From Allacma fusca (taxonomy: Eukaryota; Arthropoda; Collembola; Symphypleona; Sminthuridae), in the NCBI GenBank assembly GCA_947179485.1, contig OX359250.1, forward strand, positions 4,857,661 through 4,921,660: 64,000 nt of DNA. The letters are read 5' to 3'. Below the pieces are notes generated by a model. The model did no database searches and was not told the DNA's origin. It worked only from the letters and a program-made list of their open reading frames with translations. The first letter of the stretch is position 1, and each line of letters begins with the position of its first letter. Shown here piece after piece: positions 26,801 to 36,775 of this stretch. The translations under genes and the position numbers were made by a program.

Positions 26801-29666
26801 CATAAACTGACATTAAACTTTTAGAGTCACTTTTCATACAATGGTTGAATATTCGAATACATAACGAATCCTATTAGGTATTACTGGTAACATTATTCGC
26901 ATGCACTGCAGTTTTGTTTAAACTACAATACCTATTAAATATTACAATCATGATTAAATTTTACGGATGAAATAACAACTTAAGATAAATTAATCTTCAC
27001 CTCCCTTCCTCGTATGAACGCTGCCACTTGGGCAATCCTTTGCAAAGCGCACCCATCCCCTTACAATAGTATGGTAATAGCGTTATCACAATTGGCAAAA
27101 CAGGCGCAGCTGCCTTCAGATCCTCCGTAATCGGTTTTCCTAACGAAAATCCTAAAATGATTTGGTCAAACGAAAACCAAACGTAAAACAATTTTGGACG
27201 AAAACATAAATAAAAAACAAGAACCGAAATATTTCGTCAATTTTCGGACATTACATTAGGAACGTAGGGACAAGGGTATTTTACAAAAATTCTTCGACCA
27301 AACATAAAGCTTTACTAAACAGTAGCGACGAGCGAAAAAGTTTCTTTAGTTCGAAAATTTATTTCAACCGTTTGAACCCAATATTTTGCGAGAGTGAATG
27401 GTTTTCAAAAAACGTAAACACAATCTGAAAATAAAATTTCAAAAACATGCCAACTAGATGGAAAACCGAGATTTTCGGTTTTCCAACCATGCTTATAACC
27501 TAATTTATTATTACAGTAGTATTATTTTTAACGGGGTTTGTTTTTTATTGTTTCAGAATTCAAGAAAGCCTTCAGTCTTCAACCTCAATGGGAAAGGAAG
27601 ATGCGGTCTTTTGGTTTCTTGTAGGTGTTAGAGATGATATAAGTAATGTAAGTTCTAAATATTTCTGTCTTCACTTAGTTCATGGAATTAAGAACTATTG
27701 ATAAAAGTCCAGGTTACTAGCTAGTTTTAGATTTTTCCAAAACTTGGTGTGCGGGAGGGATTTTGTGCGCTTTTTACCATTTTGAAAGAATTTGGTCCTC
27801 GTGGTCTGACTTGTAGTTTCCGAGATATGAATGATCAAAAGTTCGCTTCCGTATAGTAATGTAATGCGGGCATACGGTTTAGGAACCTACAGGGTGTGCA
27901 ATAACCTTTGTCGCCTCGGTTGTCCAAGTTCTAATCAAGTGAAACATTGAAGTGTAATAATTACACATGTAAAACAAAAATTTAAATGCATAAGAAACAA
28001 CATTTTGTTTCTAATAAAACTCTAAAATAGTTTTTAAAGTTTTACGCATATGTCTAGATCCTGCAAGTGCAGGTTTTACTTCGGAAGTTTTACTAGGCTT
28101 ACATTAATTTCTATGAAATTTCCGACTAAAAGAGCATTTTGAAATATTTTTATGAACGACGGACCGTTCGTGAAAAAATGAAGGGCATCATCCATTTATT
28201 ACACGAGTAGTTCTGTAGCCATGTTGCGAATCATTACGGGAGGTAATAGGTAACAATCTAGCACTCAAAAATATTTAAATGTTCTTGTAGCGAATTTCAT
28301 GGGTTGAGCCTAAAACCATTTCAAGTTTACCAGTGGTGTCTCAGAAACTAAAAATTTGTGACATGATTCGAATATTTATTTCAGCCCTTAAAGCAAGTCA
28401 CAGATATTTTCCAACACCTCTACGTCTTCAGACTGCAATTCTTGACTTGGGGTATCATAATAGTCAAAACAAGATCCCAAGACACTTTCTGTATTTTTCA
28501 GCACCAGATCATGATCTCATTATAACATGGCAACTTCAGAAGTTTCTAAGTTTCATTCTTGAAGATGAATTTTTCTCCACCTTGCCGTCTATTTTTCATT
28601 CATTCTCACAAATCTTAACTTAGAAACCTGTTGGATATGCCCTTGAAACGGTCGTGTATTTTGCTGCATATAAGTTGAAAGATATTTTGAAACAAATTTT
28701 TACCTTCAGGTAAAAATGTAAAAAAGCTATACTGTCACTTACAAAATTCGGAATGTATTTCAAATATTATTTCAAATACAATAGTTCAAAATATTCCACA
28801 CCTCTGGTGGTGGGTAACCAAAGGTACGCCACGGCTTGGACCCGAACTTCGAACCGCGGGACACGCCCTTACTAGAGTAACAAAAATACGTTCTGTCTTT
28901 TTGGTTTTGGTATCGTAGTCGTATATAAATGGGCTGAAGTTTGGTGTATTAGCAAATATTAAGCTTTTCAACGAATTGCAAACGTTTTAGTCGTTTCAAT
29001 TTGGTGGATGTGCTACCAGCGACTATTCGTGCTACACTACCTGTCATATGTCACCTTTGACCTCTGATAACTAAGAACTGTAAGTCACTAGGTCAGAATT
29101 CTTTCAGATTGATAATCAGCTCACCGAATTTGCCTTTTACCCAGAAGTTTTATAAAAATCTTCTGGTTAACTGAACCTGTTCCGAACTATTTTCTTCCTA
29201 ACTTTTCTTGTAAATAATATTGTCGTGTAGAAAATTCCATTCAATCCATCAAAATCCATGTGGATTGAACCCGATGAACTGGAAAGGCAGTTGGATGAAA
29301 TAGACAACGGAGAAATCCTATCTGGCCCATATCGACTGAATAGATTTCAGAACTGCTTCAATTTTTTTATATGTTTTAATTGTGGAAACTGGGGTCACAA
29401 GGTAATTTTGTAGTAGAGCGCCGATTGTGTTAAGGGCTGATTTTGTGCTTGGCCCCGTTTAAGTGTTATTTTGTTTTTAGTCTTTAAAGTGCAAGAAGGA
29501 AAAACCTATGAACATCAATAAAGCCACTAAACGGAAAATTTCGGAATTATATTCCTTTGAACACCAACCAGAGAAAAGAACCAGAAGTAGTGATATGACT
29601 GATAGAAGAGAAGACAGTGGAGAAGACCATGTACGACCCAAAGGTGCCTGCCTATCCTACATGTAG
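20890..29666 (+). CDS. Unrecognised CCHC zinc-knuckle protein (four exons)
   Basis: Exons are 20890-20969, 27557-27647, 29231-29401 and 29481-29666. Donors are GTAACA, GTAAGT and GTAATT; acceptors are TTTCAG, GTGTAG and TTTTAG. The frame stays open across every junction, giving about 175 residues. The start MDWVKFKLPFPLY follows a CT-rich leader. Exon 3 is acidic (WIEPDELERQLDEIDNG), then the knuckle CFNCGNWGHKSLKC spans the exon 3/4 junction and matches C-X2-C-X4-H-X4-C exactly. The tail is basic, then mixed charge (KRTRSSDMTDRREDSGEDH), as in nuclear or RNA-binding proteins. Such knuckles bind single-stranded nucleic acid and occur in gag proteins and host RNA factors; I cannot place this one. 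The 6.6 kb first intron holds transposons and may hide more exons. The 3' end is doubtful: the stop sits in a palindromic repeat, and a donor-like GTGCCT follows AAAG at 29643. Expression is untested. Confidence 0.58.
22008..22430 (+). repeat. Three degenerate tandem copies of a ~150-base unit
   Basis: The landmark AAAATWATTTCATTTA recurs near 22048, 22194 and 22345, spaced 146 and 151 bases, with surrounding similarity (CGAATTTCGATCGGAAT, TTTCATCGGAT, CACATGT). This is a decayed minisatellite or the iterated part of an old element. It lies in the first intron of the zinc-knuckle gene. Confidence 0.6.
22945..23095 (+). repeat. Dispersed repeat, copy 1
   Basis: From TCGGCTTCGCCGATGGAAAA to ATCAAGTTATGTTAT this segment matches 62481-62626 in the same orientation with substitutions and small indels. 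A further shared piece (AATTGAAATCCGTTCAAGG followed by TAATCAAGAATA) occurs at 23212-23247 and 61995-62040, but in a different order. It is an unclassified interspersed repeat. Confidence 0.65.
23561..24866. mobile_element. Composite hAT-like element with decayed target duplication
   Basis: The left end CAGTGCTCGGACTGGG mirrors the right end, which reads CAGTGCCAGACTGGG in reverse (one indel, few substitutions). Flanks are CTACAAAG and CTACCGAG, six of eight matching. GGGTAC words follow both ends. Inside lie two other repeat segments: one with AACCGAACCG words (24016-24260) and one with GGGCATTTTGGGCA-type words on the minus strand (about 24696-24836), related to the arms at 54800 and 60940. 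Nesting is inferred. Confidence 0.45.
24016..24260. mobile_element. Repeat segment with CCGAACCGTTCGGTTA words
   Basis: About fifteen variants of CCGAACCG and CGGTTAACCG occur in 245 bases, in both orientations. Open frames crossing it are repeat artefacts. It resembles the word-filled interiors of the TSD-bounded hAT elements in this window, but its own termini are not clear. Confidence 0.5.
25017..25800. mobile_element. Word-filled repeat, CGGGTTCGGGC type
   Basis: The left end (TAGTGCCGCGTGG at 25022, possibly beginning TAGAGC at 25017) leads into GC-rich variants of CGGGTCGGGCACGGGTTCGGG. These contrast sharply with the AT-rich surroundings. Similar words reappear at 25620-25800. No right terminus or target duplication was found, so boundaries are approximate. 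Confidence 0.45.
27130..27491. mobile_element. Word-filled repeat, AAACCGAAAATC type
   Basis: Iterated variants of AAACCGAAAATC and AACGAAAACC end at GATTTTCGGTTTTCCAACCATG, about 65 bases upstream of exon 2 of the zinc-knuckle gene. The right edge resembles a hAT-type terminus (CATGGTTGGAAAACCG in reverse). The left terminus is not visible. Confidence 0.35.
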
Positions 29667-29679
29667 GCCTACATGTAGG
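29656..29679. repeat. Tandem palindrome CCTACATGTAGG x2
   Basis: Two abutting copies of the 12-base palindrome CCTACATGTAGG can be read directly. The first supplies the last codons and stop of the zinc-knuckle gene model. TAGGC-type words recur downstream to about 30870, so the gene's 3' end may be bordered by, or fused to, a repeat. Confidence 0.8.
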
Positions 29680-32499
29680 CTTATTTTTAGGTTGCGAGTG
29701 ATTTTTCAAAAAATATTGTACGCAAAATAGGGTGGACTGGCTTTCGCGGAAAAAATGCCTAAAGTAGGAAGTATAAGCTCAATAGACATGGTCTTGTAAG
29801 CAAATATGTGTAGGTTGCAAAAGAATCCAGTTGTATGAAGGAATAGGTAGATTGAAGAAGTGATCATATTACGATGTGGCCTTCTACTATTGTATGTATG
29901 TGAATATGCAAGGCACCAATGGCCACAATATACGGGATTTTCCTCTCACAACAAACCAAAAAGATTTGTAAAGTTTCGAAGACCTGGCCACTGCCGGTCA
30001 CAGGGACATCTAAGATTATCCGTCAACACAGAAGTAGGTATATTGTGGGTGATGGCTTGATGTATCGTACTAAAATTGCAAGGGGCGGTTCAAGAATTAC
30101 GTAACGCAAAAATTCAGTAAAAACCATCAGCAGCAGCTTGTAATGCCAGCATAACGCTTGTTTTGGGCTACCACCCACCCAAAGTAACGTAACAGTCACC
30201 CTATTTTTATTTAGTTGCCAAAACATGTAAAATGTCTAAAACAAAAAATTGATTTTACGACACTGGAAGCCACGGTGCTAGGAAATGTTGGCAATAAGTT
30301 TGAGCTTAAACTTTTGCTAAAAACAGTATCTGCAAGTCGGACTAGATCCCAGAGCTGTCCGGAATACATTCTCAGCAAATACATACAAACTACAAAATAC
30401 TTCCCCGCAGGGAAAATACAAACTATTTTATTGCAGCACATTGTCCCAAAAAAAAGTAATCTAGAAAATACGTTTTAACGCCAGAAATCGAAAATACATA
30501 CTACAAAACACGAAGGGTATTTTAAGTACTATTCTTTATATTATTTTATATAACTATTTTTGGGGAAACGTTTCCCTACAATTCAAGAATTCGTGTAAAA
30601 GCCCAAAAAGGTTGTAAGGGCCAAGGCCAGAAATCGACCTGAATAAATATCTATGTATCTATCTATTAAGTACTATTTAGATCCAGTGGTCAGATTTTGG
30701 TAAATTGTGCTAAGGATTTGCAGTAGCCTCAATAGGCAGAAATGTAGGCTTTATTCAGCTGCCTTCTTGAAGATGTAGGCCCAAGCAACTGCTCAATAAG
30801 CGTGTAGAAAGGTCACTCGATTAAACTGAATGTAGGTATGATGTAGGATAGGCTAAATAATTTCGGCATCTGTGGTGCGACTAGCTAGATGAAATGATAT
30901 TCAAAAGGATAAACGTCAACCCCACCTGTACGTCTGAACGATATTCTGAGAAAAAGTGCTCCTTTACAACGACAGTATGAAAAATCATAAATCTTTTAAA
31001 TAATTGTGCTGTGATTTGTAATTTTCTAATAACAATAATAGTTATTACTATTGTCATTTTATTTCTGTAAGTTTAAAGCTCCTAATATTTATAGAAGTTT
31101 ATTTATCTATTAAAACGTTAAAATAAATTATATTGACTCACTTAACCCTGAATCATCCATAAAGTGTTTTGATATTACTTAATAAATACGATTCACTCAG
31201 AGTTTGGTAATCCGGTTTGTTTATTACTTGGTAGCTTAATGGTGTACATTGTATAATGTAAACTTTGAAATTTCTTTAAATATGGAAATGTTTGTCTCTT
31301 CATCAACGTTAAGAGACCTGTGCTTATACATATATAAGGGAATCTTCTATTAACAAATCATTGTCAATCTTCAATCTACTTGTCTGTCGCCAGGATAACT
31401 GCTGAACAAATGGCACCAGACAATTCAAGTTTTTTAGTTTTACAGGTCTGACCTCAGAAAATAAAATGAGGTCACGTAGTAACACATGCAAATATTTATG
31501 TACGGAGGGATGAAAAGTTTGCACCATATATAATTGGATTTGTAGCTTTTGCATTAAATTGACTTTCACATCAAGCGGTTGATGTCGTACGAATTCGCAC
31601 ACATGCGTAATTTAAATATGCGTGTAAAAGCTTTTCAAAATTTGTGTTTACATTCTGATCACGATTACACGCGGGAACTTAATCACTAGATCAATGTAAT
31701 ATCAACAAAGGATGTACATTTACGTAGATGAGTTTATTAACATACATTCGAATGTGAACCGGTATGCATAAGTGTTTTAATGACCAATTGTGAACTAGTA
31801 CATATGTATTTAAATATGTTAGGATTTTTATTGAGGACCGTGTAGTTATCACTTCACGATGTTGCATCACATAGTGCCACTTTGCCCCTTAGTGACTTAG
31901 CACGTGATCGCAGATGGATTTTTCTTGCGTTGGTGGGTCCGGAGAGTCGGACACATACCCGTTGTCCATTCTCTCCAGAAGGAGAGTACTATTTCAAACT
32001 CCTAAAGATCAGACAGGAACGAGTAACAGGAGCTGCACTGGAAGAGGAGCGAGGCAGTGAAGGGTTTCTAAATCATGGACTGAAGATTCCACAGTGTCTA
32101 CAAATAGGCCACAAAAGTAAAACTTACAGTATAAAGTAAACTGAAACGTTAGCATGAGTACATATACACTCGTTGCTCATACTTTCCTTGTACTTACTTA
32201 GACCAATCCATGTATGCATGATACATGCCTTACGTGAAGACATTGATGAATCAAACGTTCAAATTAATTTTTTTGTTCACCTGGATTTGTCTTCTGCATG
32301 ATCAAATGCATTTTAACTTTTAACTGAAGTCATTCTGAACTATTATCTAACTGTATTGAAAAATACGTGATAAAATGATAATTTAGAAATTGAAGACAAA
32401 AGTAGCCTGCATGGAAATTTTATAAGCATTTTAGTAAATAGACAAGGCAAAATTAAATAATAATAAAAATAATACCAACAATCCTGCATGGAAAAATTG
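29680..32499. other. Intergenic DNA, element fragments, no gene
   Basis: A possible short MITE (about 30081-30203) begins GGGGCGGTTCAAGAATTACG and ends near CAGTCACCC. A stretch ending CGACCTGAATAAATATCTATG at about 30660, followed by ATCT repeats, resembles the 3' tail of a jockey-type LINE. An open frame at about 31882-32139 without an ATG looks protein-like (RQERVTGAALEEERGSEG) but has no recognisable domain. Nothing is firm enough to call. Confidence 0.4.
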
Positions 32500-32513
32500 G
32501 TAGGCAGCCTCAT

Positions 32514-33239
32514 TAGAGCTTCTACAGGGGACAGGGACGTCCCATGGGACTCGAGACAGTCCTAGGGACAAAAATATTTTTCTAAACGAAATCGAGACGC
32601 GACGGGGATATGTAAATTGTCCCCACAAAAAATTAGGACGGAGCGGGGACAATAATATTTTTATATCAAATCGGGACGGGGCTGGGACAGCGAAATTGTC
32701 CCCTTAGATAATCACTAAGGATATAATAAAATTCTCCTGTAGAAACTGCATACCATGAGTCAAAGTACAATTTAAAGTCGAAATACACATTTTCGCAAAA
32801 ATTGTGTGTAAGTAGTTCATTTTGCAGTAGTCAAACTGCGTGTATATACACTTCATTTTTAAAAATATCTAGATCGAGACCATTTTGCCCCCTCACCGCC
32901 GATATATAAATAATTATATATAGAAATTTGTATTCGATGTATAAATTTCTCATTAACAACTTCTCACGAAATATTTGGAAAATACAATACTTAATCTAGA
33001 ATCATTTAAGTTGGGAATGCTTTCAAGACAGCTAGAACTATTTCTCCACCCGAATCGGACAGTCATTTGACGGTGTTCCGGTTTTTAGACATGACTTGGG
33101 ACAATTGTTTTGAAGTATAGGTAAATACGAGGCGGTACAGAAATGTTATCCTCATGTCCTGATTTTCGGGACGGGAACAGCAAATTTGTCCCACTGGGTA
33201 ATCTGGTCGGGACAGAATTTCTCTCCAGTAAAAGCTCTA
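32514..33239. mobile_element. hAT-like element filled with GGGACAGGGACG words
   Basis: The left end TAGAGCTTCTACAGGGGAC mirrors the right end, TAGAGCTTTTACTGGAG in reverse. The 8-base direct repeat GTAGGCAG flanks it at 32500-32507 and 33240-33247. The left copy is separated from the terminus by six extra bases (CCTCAT). The interior iterates GGGACGGGGACA variants on both strands. No transposase frame is present in about 726 bases. Confidence 0.75.
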
Positions 33240-33247
33240 GTAGGCAG

Positions 33248-35189
33248 AAAATAGGCTCTAAAATGTGAAACTAATTGGTAGGTAGGATATAGGTAGGCAA
33301 ATTCGTTTGGACATCTCTGCCACGAACGCTCATCTGCATGGTAGTCTGATCCGATCCAATATTTCCACAATGCGAATGCCCGTTAACTTTTACATTTTCG
33401 CGGTTTGGTTAGCAGACCAATTCTCACCACTCTCGGAGATATCTCTTCAATCACACTTCAAAAACCCTTCCTAGGGTCTCATTTGTGCTATCTATAAATT
33501 TATTCATAACTGTATTTCAAGGAATGCTTTTTTACCATCTCTGTAATTTAATTATCAATAACTTCCCTTCAATGTAATCCATTTTTTTAAATTGCCTTTT
33601 ATGGATGATATGGACGCCACCCGAAAAGAATCCGAAAAAAATCTCGATCATAAGCTCATCACCTTTGACAGCGCTCGTCTTTATTAATTACACGAAATGA
33701 ATGTTTGACAATTTGGGATAACGTCATTCTGAAATACTTATACAAACGGAAGATATTGTTGATGAAGAGTCAAATGGGTTAGGTGTGTGTATTTCCAATT
33801 TAAAACAACATATGCAATATATGTACATACATACATTTTCAAAAGAAATTTGCGAAAAACAGGAAAAAAATGTCTTGGGTGAAATGATACACTAAATTAT
33901 TCATGCCATCTTGCGGGGACATATAAAGAATTAAAGTCAAGATGGCAGACCGTCTTGTACCCTTGCTTGAGCACATACAAAAGCCTTAGCCGTTTTCTCA
34001 ATGATCAAAAGTGTTTCAAATATTTGAACATTTAAATAAATAAATTGAACACAAATATTCTAAAATTCTGTTTTTTTAAATTCGAAAACGTTGAAAAACT
34101 TCTGGTTTACATAGGTATCTAATCTTTGTAGAAAATCACAAATAAATGTAGAGAAATTTGTGATTTGCAATTAGAGGCAAATTTCAGCTGATTTAAAACG
34201 TGTATCAAAAAGTGCATGGAGTAAACCCAACTAGAACTACGAATGAAAAAATTTTGAATTTTGCTTTCAGTATTTGAAACGAGCATTGAATGTTTGTGAA
34301 ACGATTGCTATAAAAATATGCTTACGTATTGCTCAGTCTACGTAAGCTCGTTCGGTATTCACCCTGATTCACCGTCAACACCCCCCCCCAATTCGCGGAA
34401 GCACTAAATTATTTTGATAGACAAAATCTATTTAGTTGTAAAAATCATCGCTACGCGATAATTTGAGCCTTCGCGTAGGGTGGCGTCAGCTACCGCCGTC
34501 AAAGTAGGATGAATTTTGAGTTTTTTTTCGAAATTTCAGAATTGTTTTCGATAAAACTATCGGGCCGATTTCAACCACATATACAGTAACCATTACTATT
34601 TACATATATGCAATATTCACAAAAAGTTTCATTGAAATCGATTCAGTCGTTTTAGAGATAACAGTCATTTGACATCAAGTCCAAAATTTCAAGAATTGTT
34701 TTCTAAAAAACTATCCGGCCGATTTCAACCAAATAAGAACTCAGCCTTGCTTTTGATACACGTAATGTGCTTAAAAACTTTCATTTAAATCGGACCAGTA
34801 GTTTTTGTGTAATCGTGCTAAAGGACACACGGACGTACGGACAAGGCTATTTTACTGGGGTGCTGACGCCACCCTAAAAACGTTGCTTCGAAACGGTTTA
34901 TGACACCTCCAAAAACGGTGATATTGCTAAGGGGCAGCTCAAGCTGGGTTTCTCCAAAAGGGTTTCACTGATTGATTTTACTTTCTGAATCCTCTAGGCT
35001 TAACGCATGGAAAGTATATCAAATTTAAAGGGTTGTTGAGTTACCTGGATAACTCCAAAACCGTTTTGATCGACTAAGTTCGTGATCCAACTCTTCCAAG
35101 TTCCAAGCTTCACGGCTGGATACTAAGTGTACTAAGTTTCTAATAAGGGTTTTTAGGCTATAGTATTTAATAGGCTTTTGAGCTATCAT
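33248..35189. other. Intergenic DNA, no gene
   Basis: The stretch is AT-rich with no supported coding region. It contains the short MITE at 34476-34876. Confidence 0.5.
34476..34876. mobile_element. Short MITE with TAGGGTGGCGTCAGC ends
   Basis: The 15-base sequence TAGGGTGGCGTCAGC at the left is exactly mirrored at the right. If the outer TA is counted as the target duplication, the inverted repeat is GGGTGGCGTCAGC, as in Tc1/mariner-type MITEs. No 8-base duplication is present. The interior contains ATCGGGCCGATTTCAACCA-type sentences twice, a form common in invertebrate non-coding elements. Confidence 0.6.
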
Positions 35190-35197
35190 GTCTACAC

Positions 35198-36047
35198 TAG
35201 GCATGTTCATATCGTTCGATTTTAAAATATCGTTCATATCGTTATCGTTCTGTGAAAAATTACCGATAACGATATCGAGGAACGATATAACGATATATCA
35301 CGTTGTGGCTTCTGGCATTATTTAACGGAAATTAACAGAACTTTAATTTCGTGTACAAGCTAATTATTATTACTAAGGTTCCTTAAGAACCAAATTTTCA
35401 ACCCAAATTAGCAAAGATTACATTTTATTCCAAATAAATGAGTCAAAAAGGCATTGAGTTGAAAATATATGTACAACTTGAAGCATTTCAAAGATAATAA
35501 TGCAAGGCATCAGCGTCAGTAAGAAAACATTAAAGCTACACATAATAATTACATGATAGAATTTCTGTTCATCATTACATTGACAACTGACGCCCGAATT
35601 CGGTTAACCTTAGTAGGGAACTTAAGTCATTAAAGTTACTAACTTTATCAAAGTTTTCAAACTAAAGTCAACAAAATAGGGAAAATCCAAAAATTATAGT
35701 TGTGCATCTTTATAAAGGCTAAATCCGGTGTATTAGAATGACGGCCAGTTCATTAATGTCGACTGTTAAATGGATCAGGCATAAAATATAAAAAAAAACA
35801 TTCAATATCTTTAGGCCGAATTTGGTTTGGTATGATTTTCCAAAGTCGTAAAATGATTTTATCCCCAAGTTTTGCTCGCATTTTTGTCAAAAAATGCACA
35901 ATTCTTGTTATTACTCGCGAATGTACGATATAATCATGTTACGATATATCGTCGGGAAACCCCGATAAATATTGTGCTATATCGTTTCTAAAAAATGTAC
36001 GATATGAACGATAATATCGTATCGGTATATCGTTATGAACATGCCTA
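35198..36047. mobile_element. hAT-type non-autonomous element (ATATCGTT words)
   Basis: Inverted termini TAGGCATGTTCATA and TATGAACATGCCTA are perfect, and the 8-base duplication GTCTACAC is identical at 35190-35197 and 36048-36055. This is the hAT signature. The 850-base element has no transposase frame. Both subterminal zones are arrays of ATATCGTT/AACGATAT variants, while the middle is ordinary AT-rich DNA. The intact duplication implies a fairly recent insertion. Confidence 0.92.
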
Positions 36048-36775
36048 GTCTACACACAGATGTTCTTGCAGACGTACAGACAGGGATATCTTATAAGGAC
36101 CACTAGCAATAGCACTAGGCAAACGCTAAAAAGCGTTTATGTAATTATTACAAACCACGACTCATCGACGATATATACTTACAATTGTTCAGTAGACAAT
36201 ACAAATGAACTTTTTTCTGAAAAAAAGACTGGAGAGAATTGTTAACAACAATGATAATTTTATTATAGCAATTTTTTTTATTTTGCTGTAGAAATGAATG
36301 AATAGGTGTGGGTTATCTCACCGTCGGCACTATTGTAATAATTATTATTGAACTTCATGAATTTTTACAGTGAACTCTCCCTACGACAGATATCGTTACA
36401 AGTGCACTTCCTTTAGAGGAGCAAATATATTTAAATATTTTCATGTTTTAATCCTAAAGTTAATTGTTTTTCCTTATGAGATCATATCATTATGTCATGT
36501 CCCAAAGTTTAATTTAATTGGTCCTAAAAGGATGGGATTTATTGCATCAACCAGAGATTATACTTAGGGCTAGATTATTTTAGTTTAAGCCTTGCACTCG
36601 CACGAACTCTTGGCTGACTCCCGGATTTAGTTCCTGGCGAGGTCTTTATGGTAAAGAATTCGCTCTTTTACGGTAAGAGCCCAGGAGGATAAACATTCCT
36701 CAAAATAACTTCACCCTGCTTCACCCTCTGACAGCTTTAAATTTTTGCCAGGGCTCGGATGGCGGCTGGCATGAT

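Noticed and set aside
28384-28540. Open segment after a good acceptor in the zinc-knuckle gene's second intron
   Set aside because: Exons 2 and 3 already join in phase, and no donor giving a length divisible by three was found before the stop.
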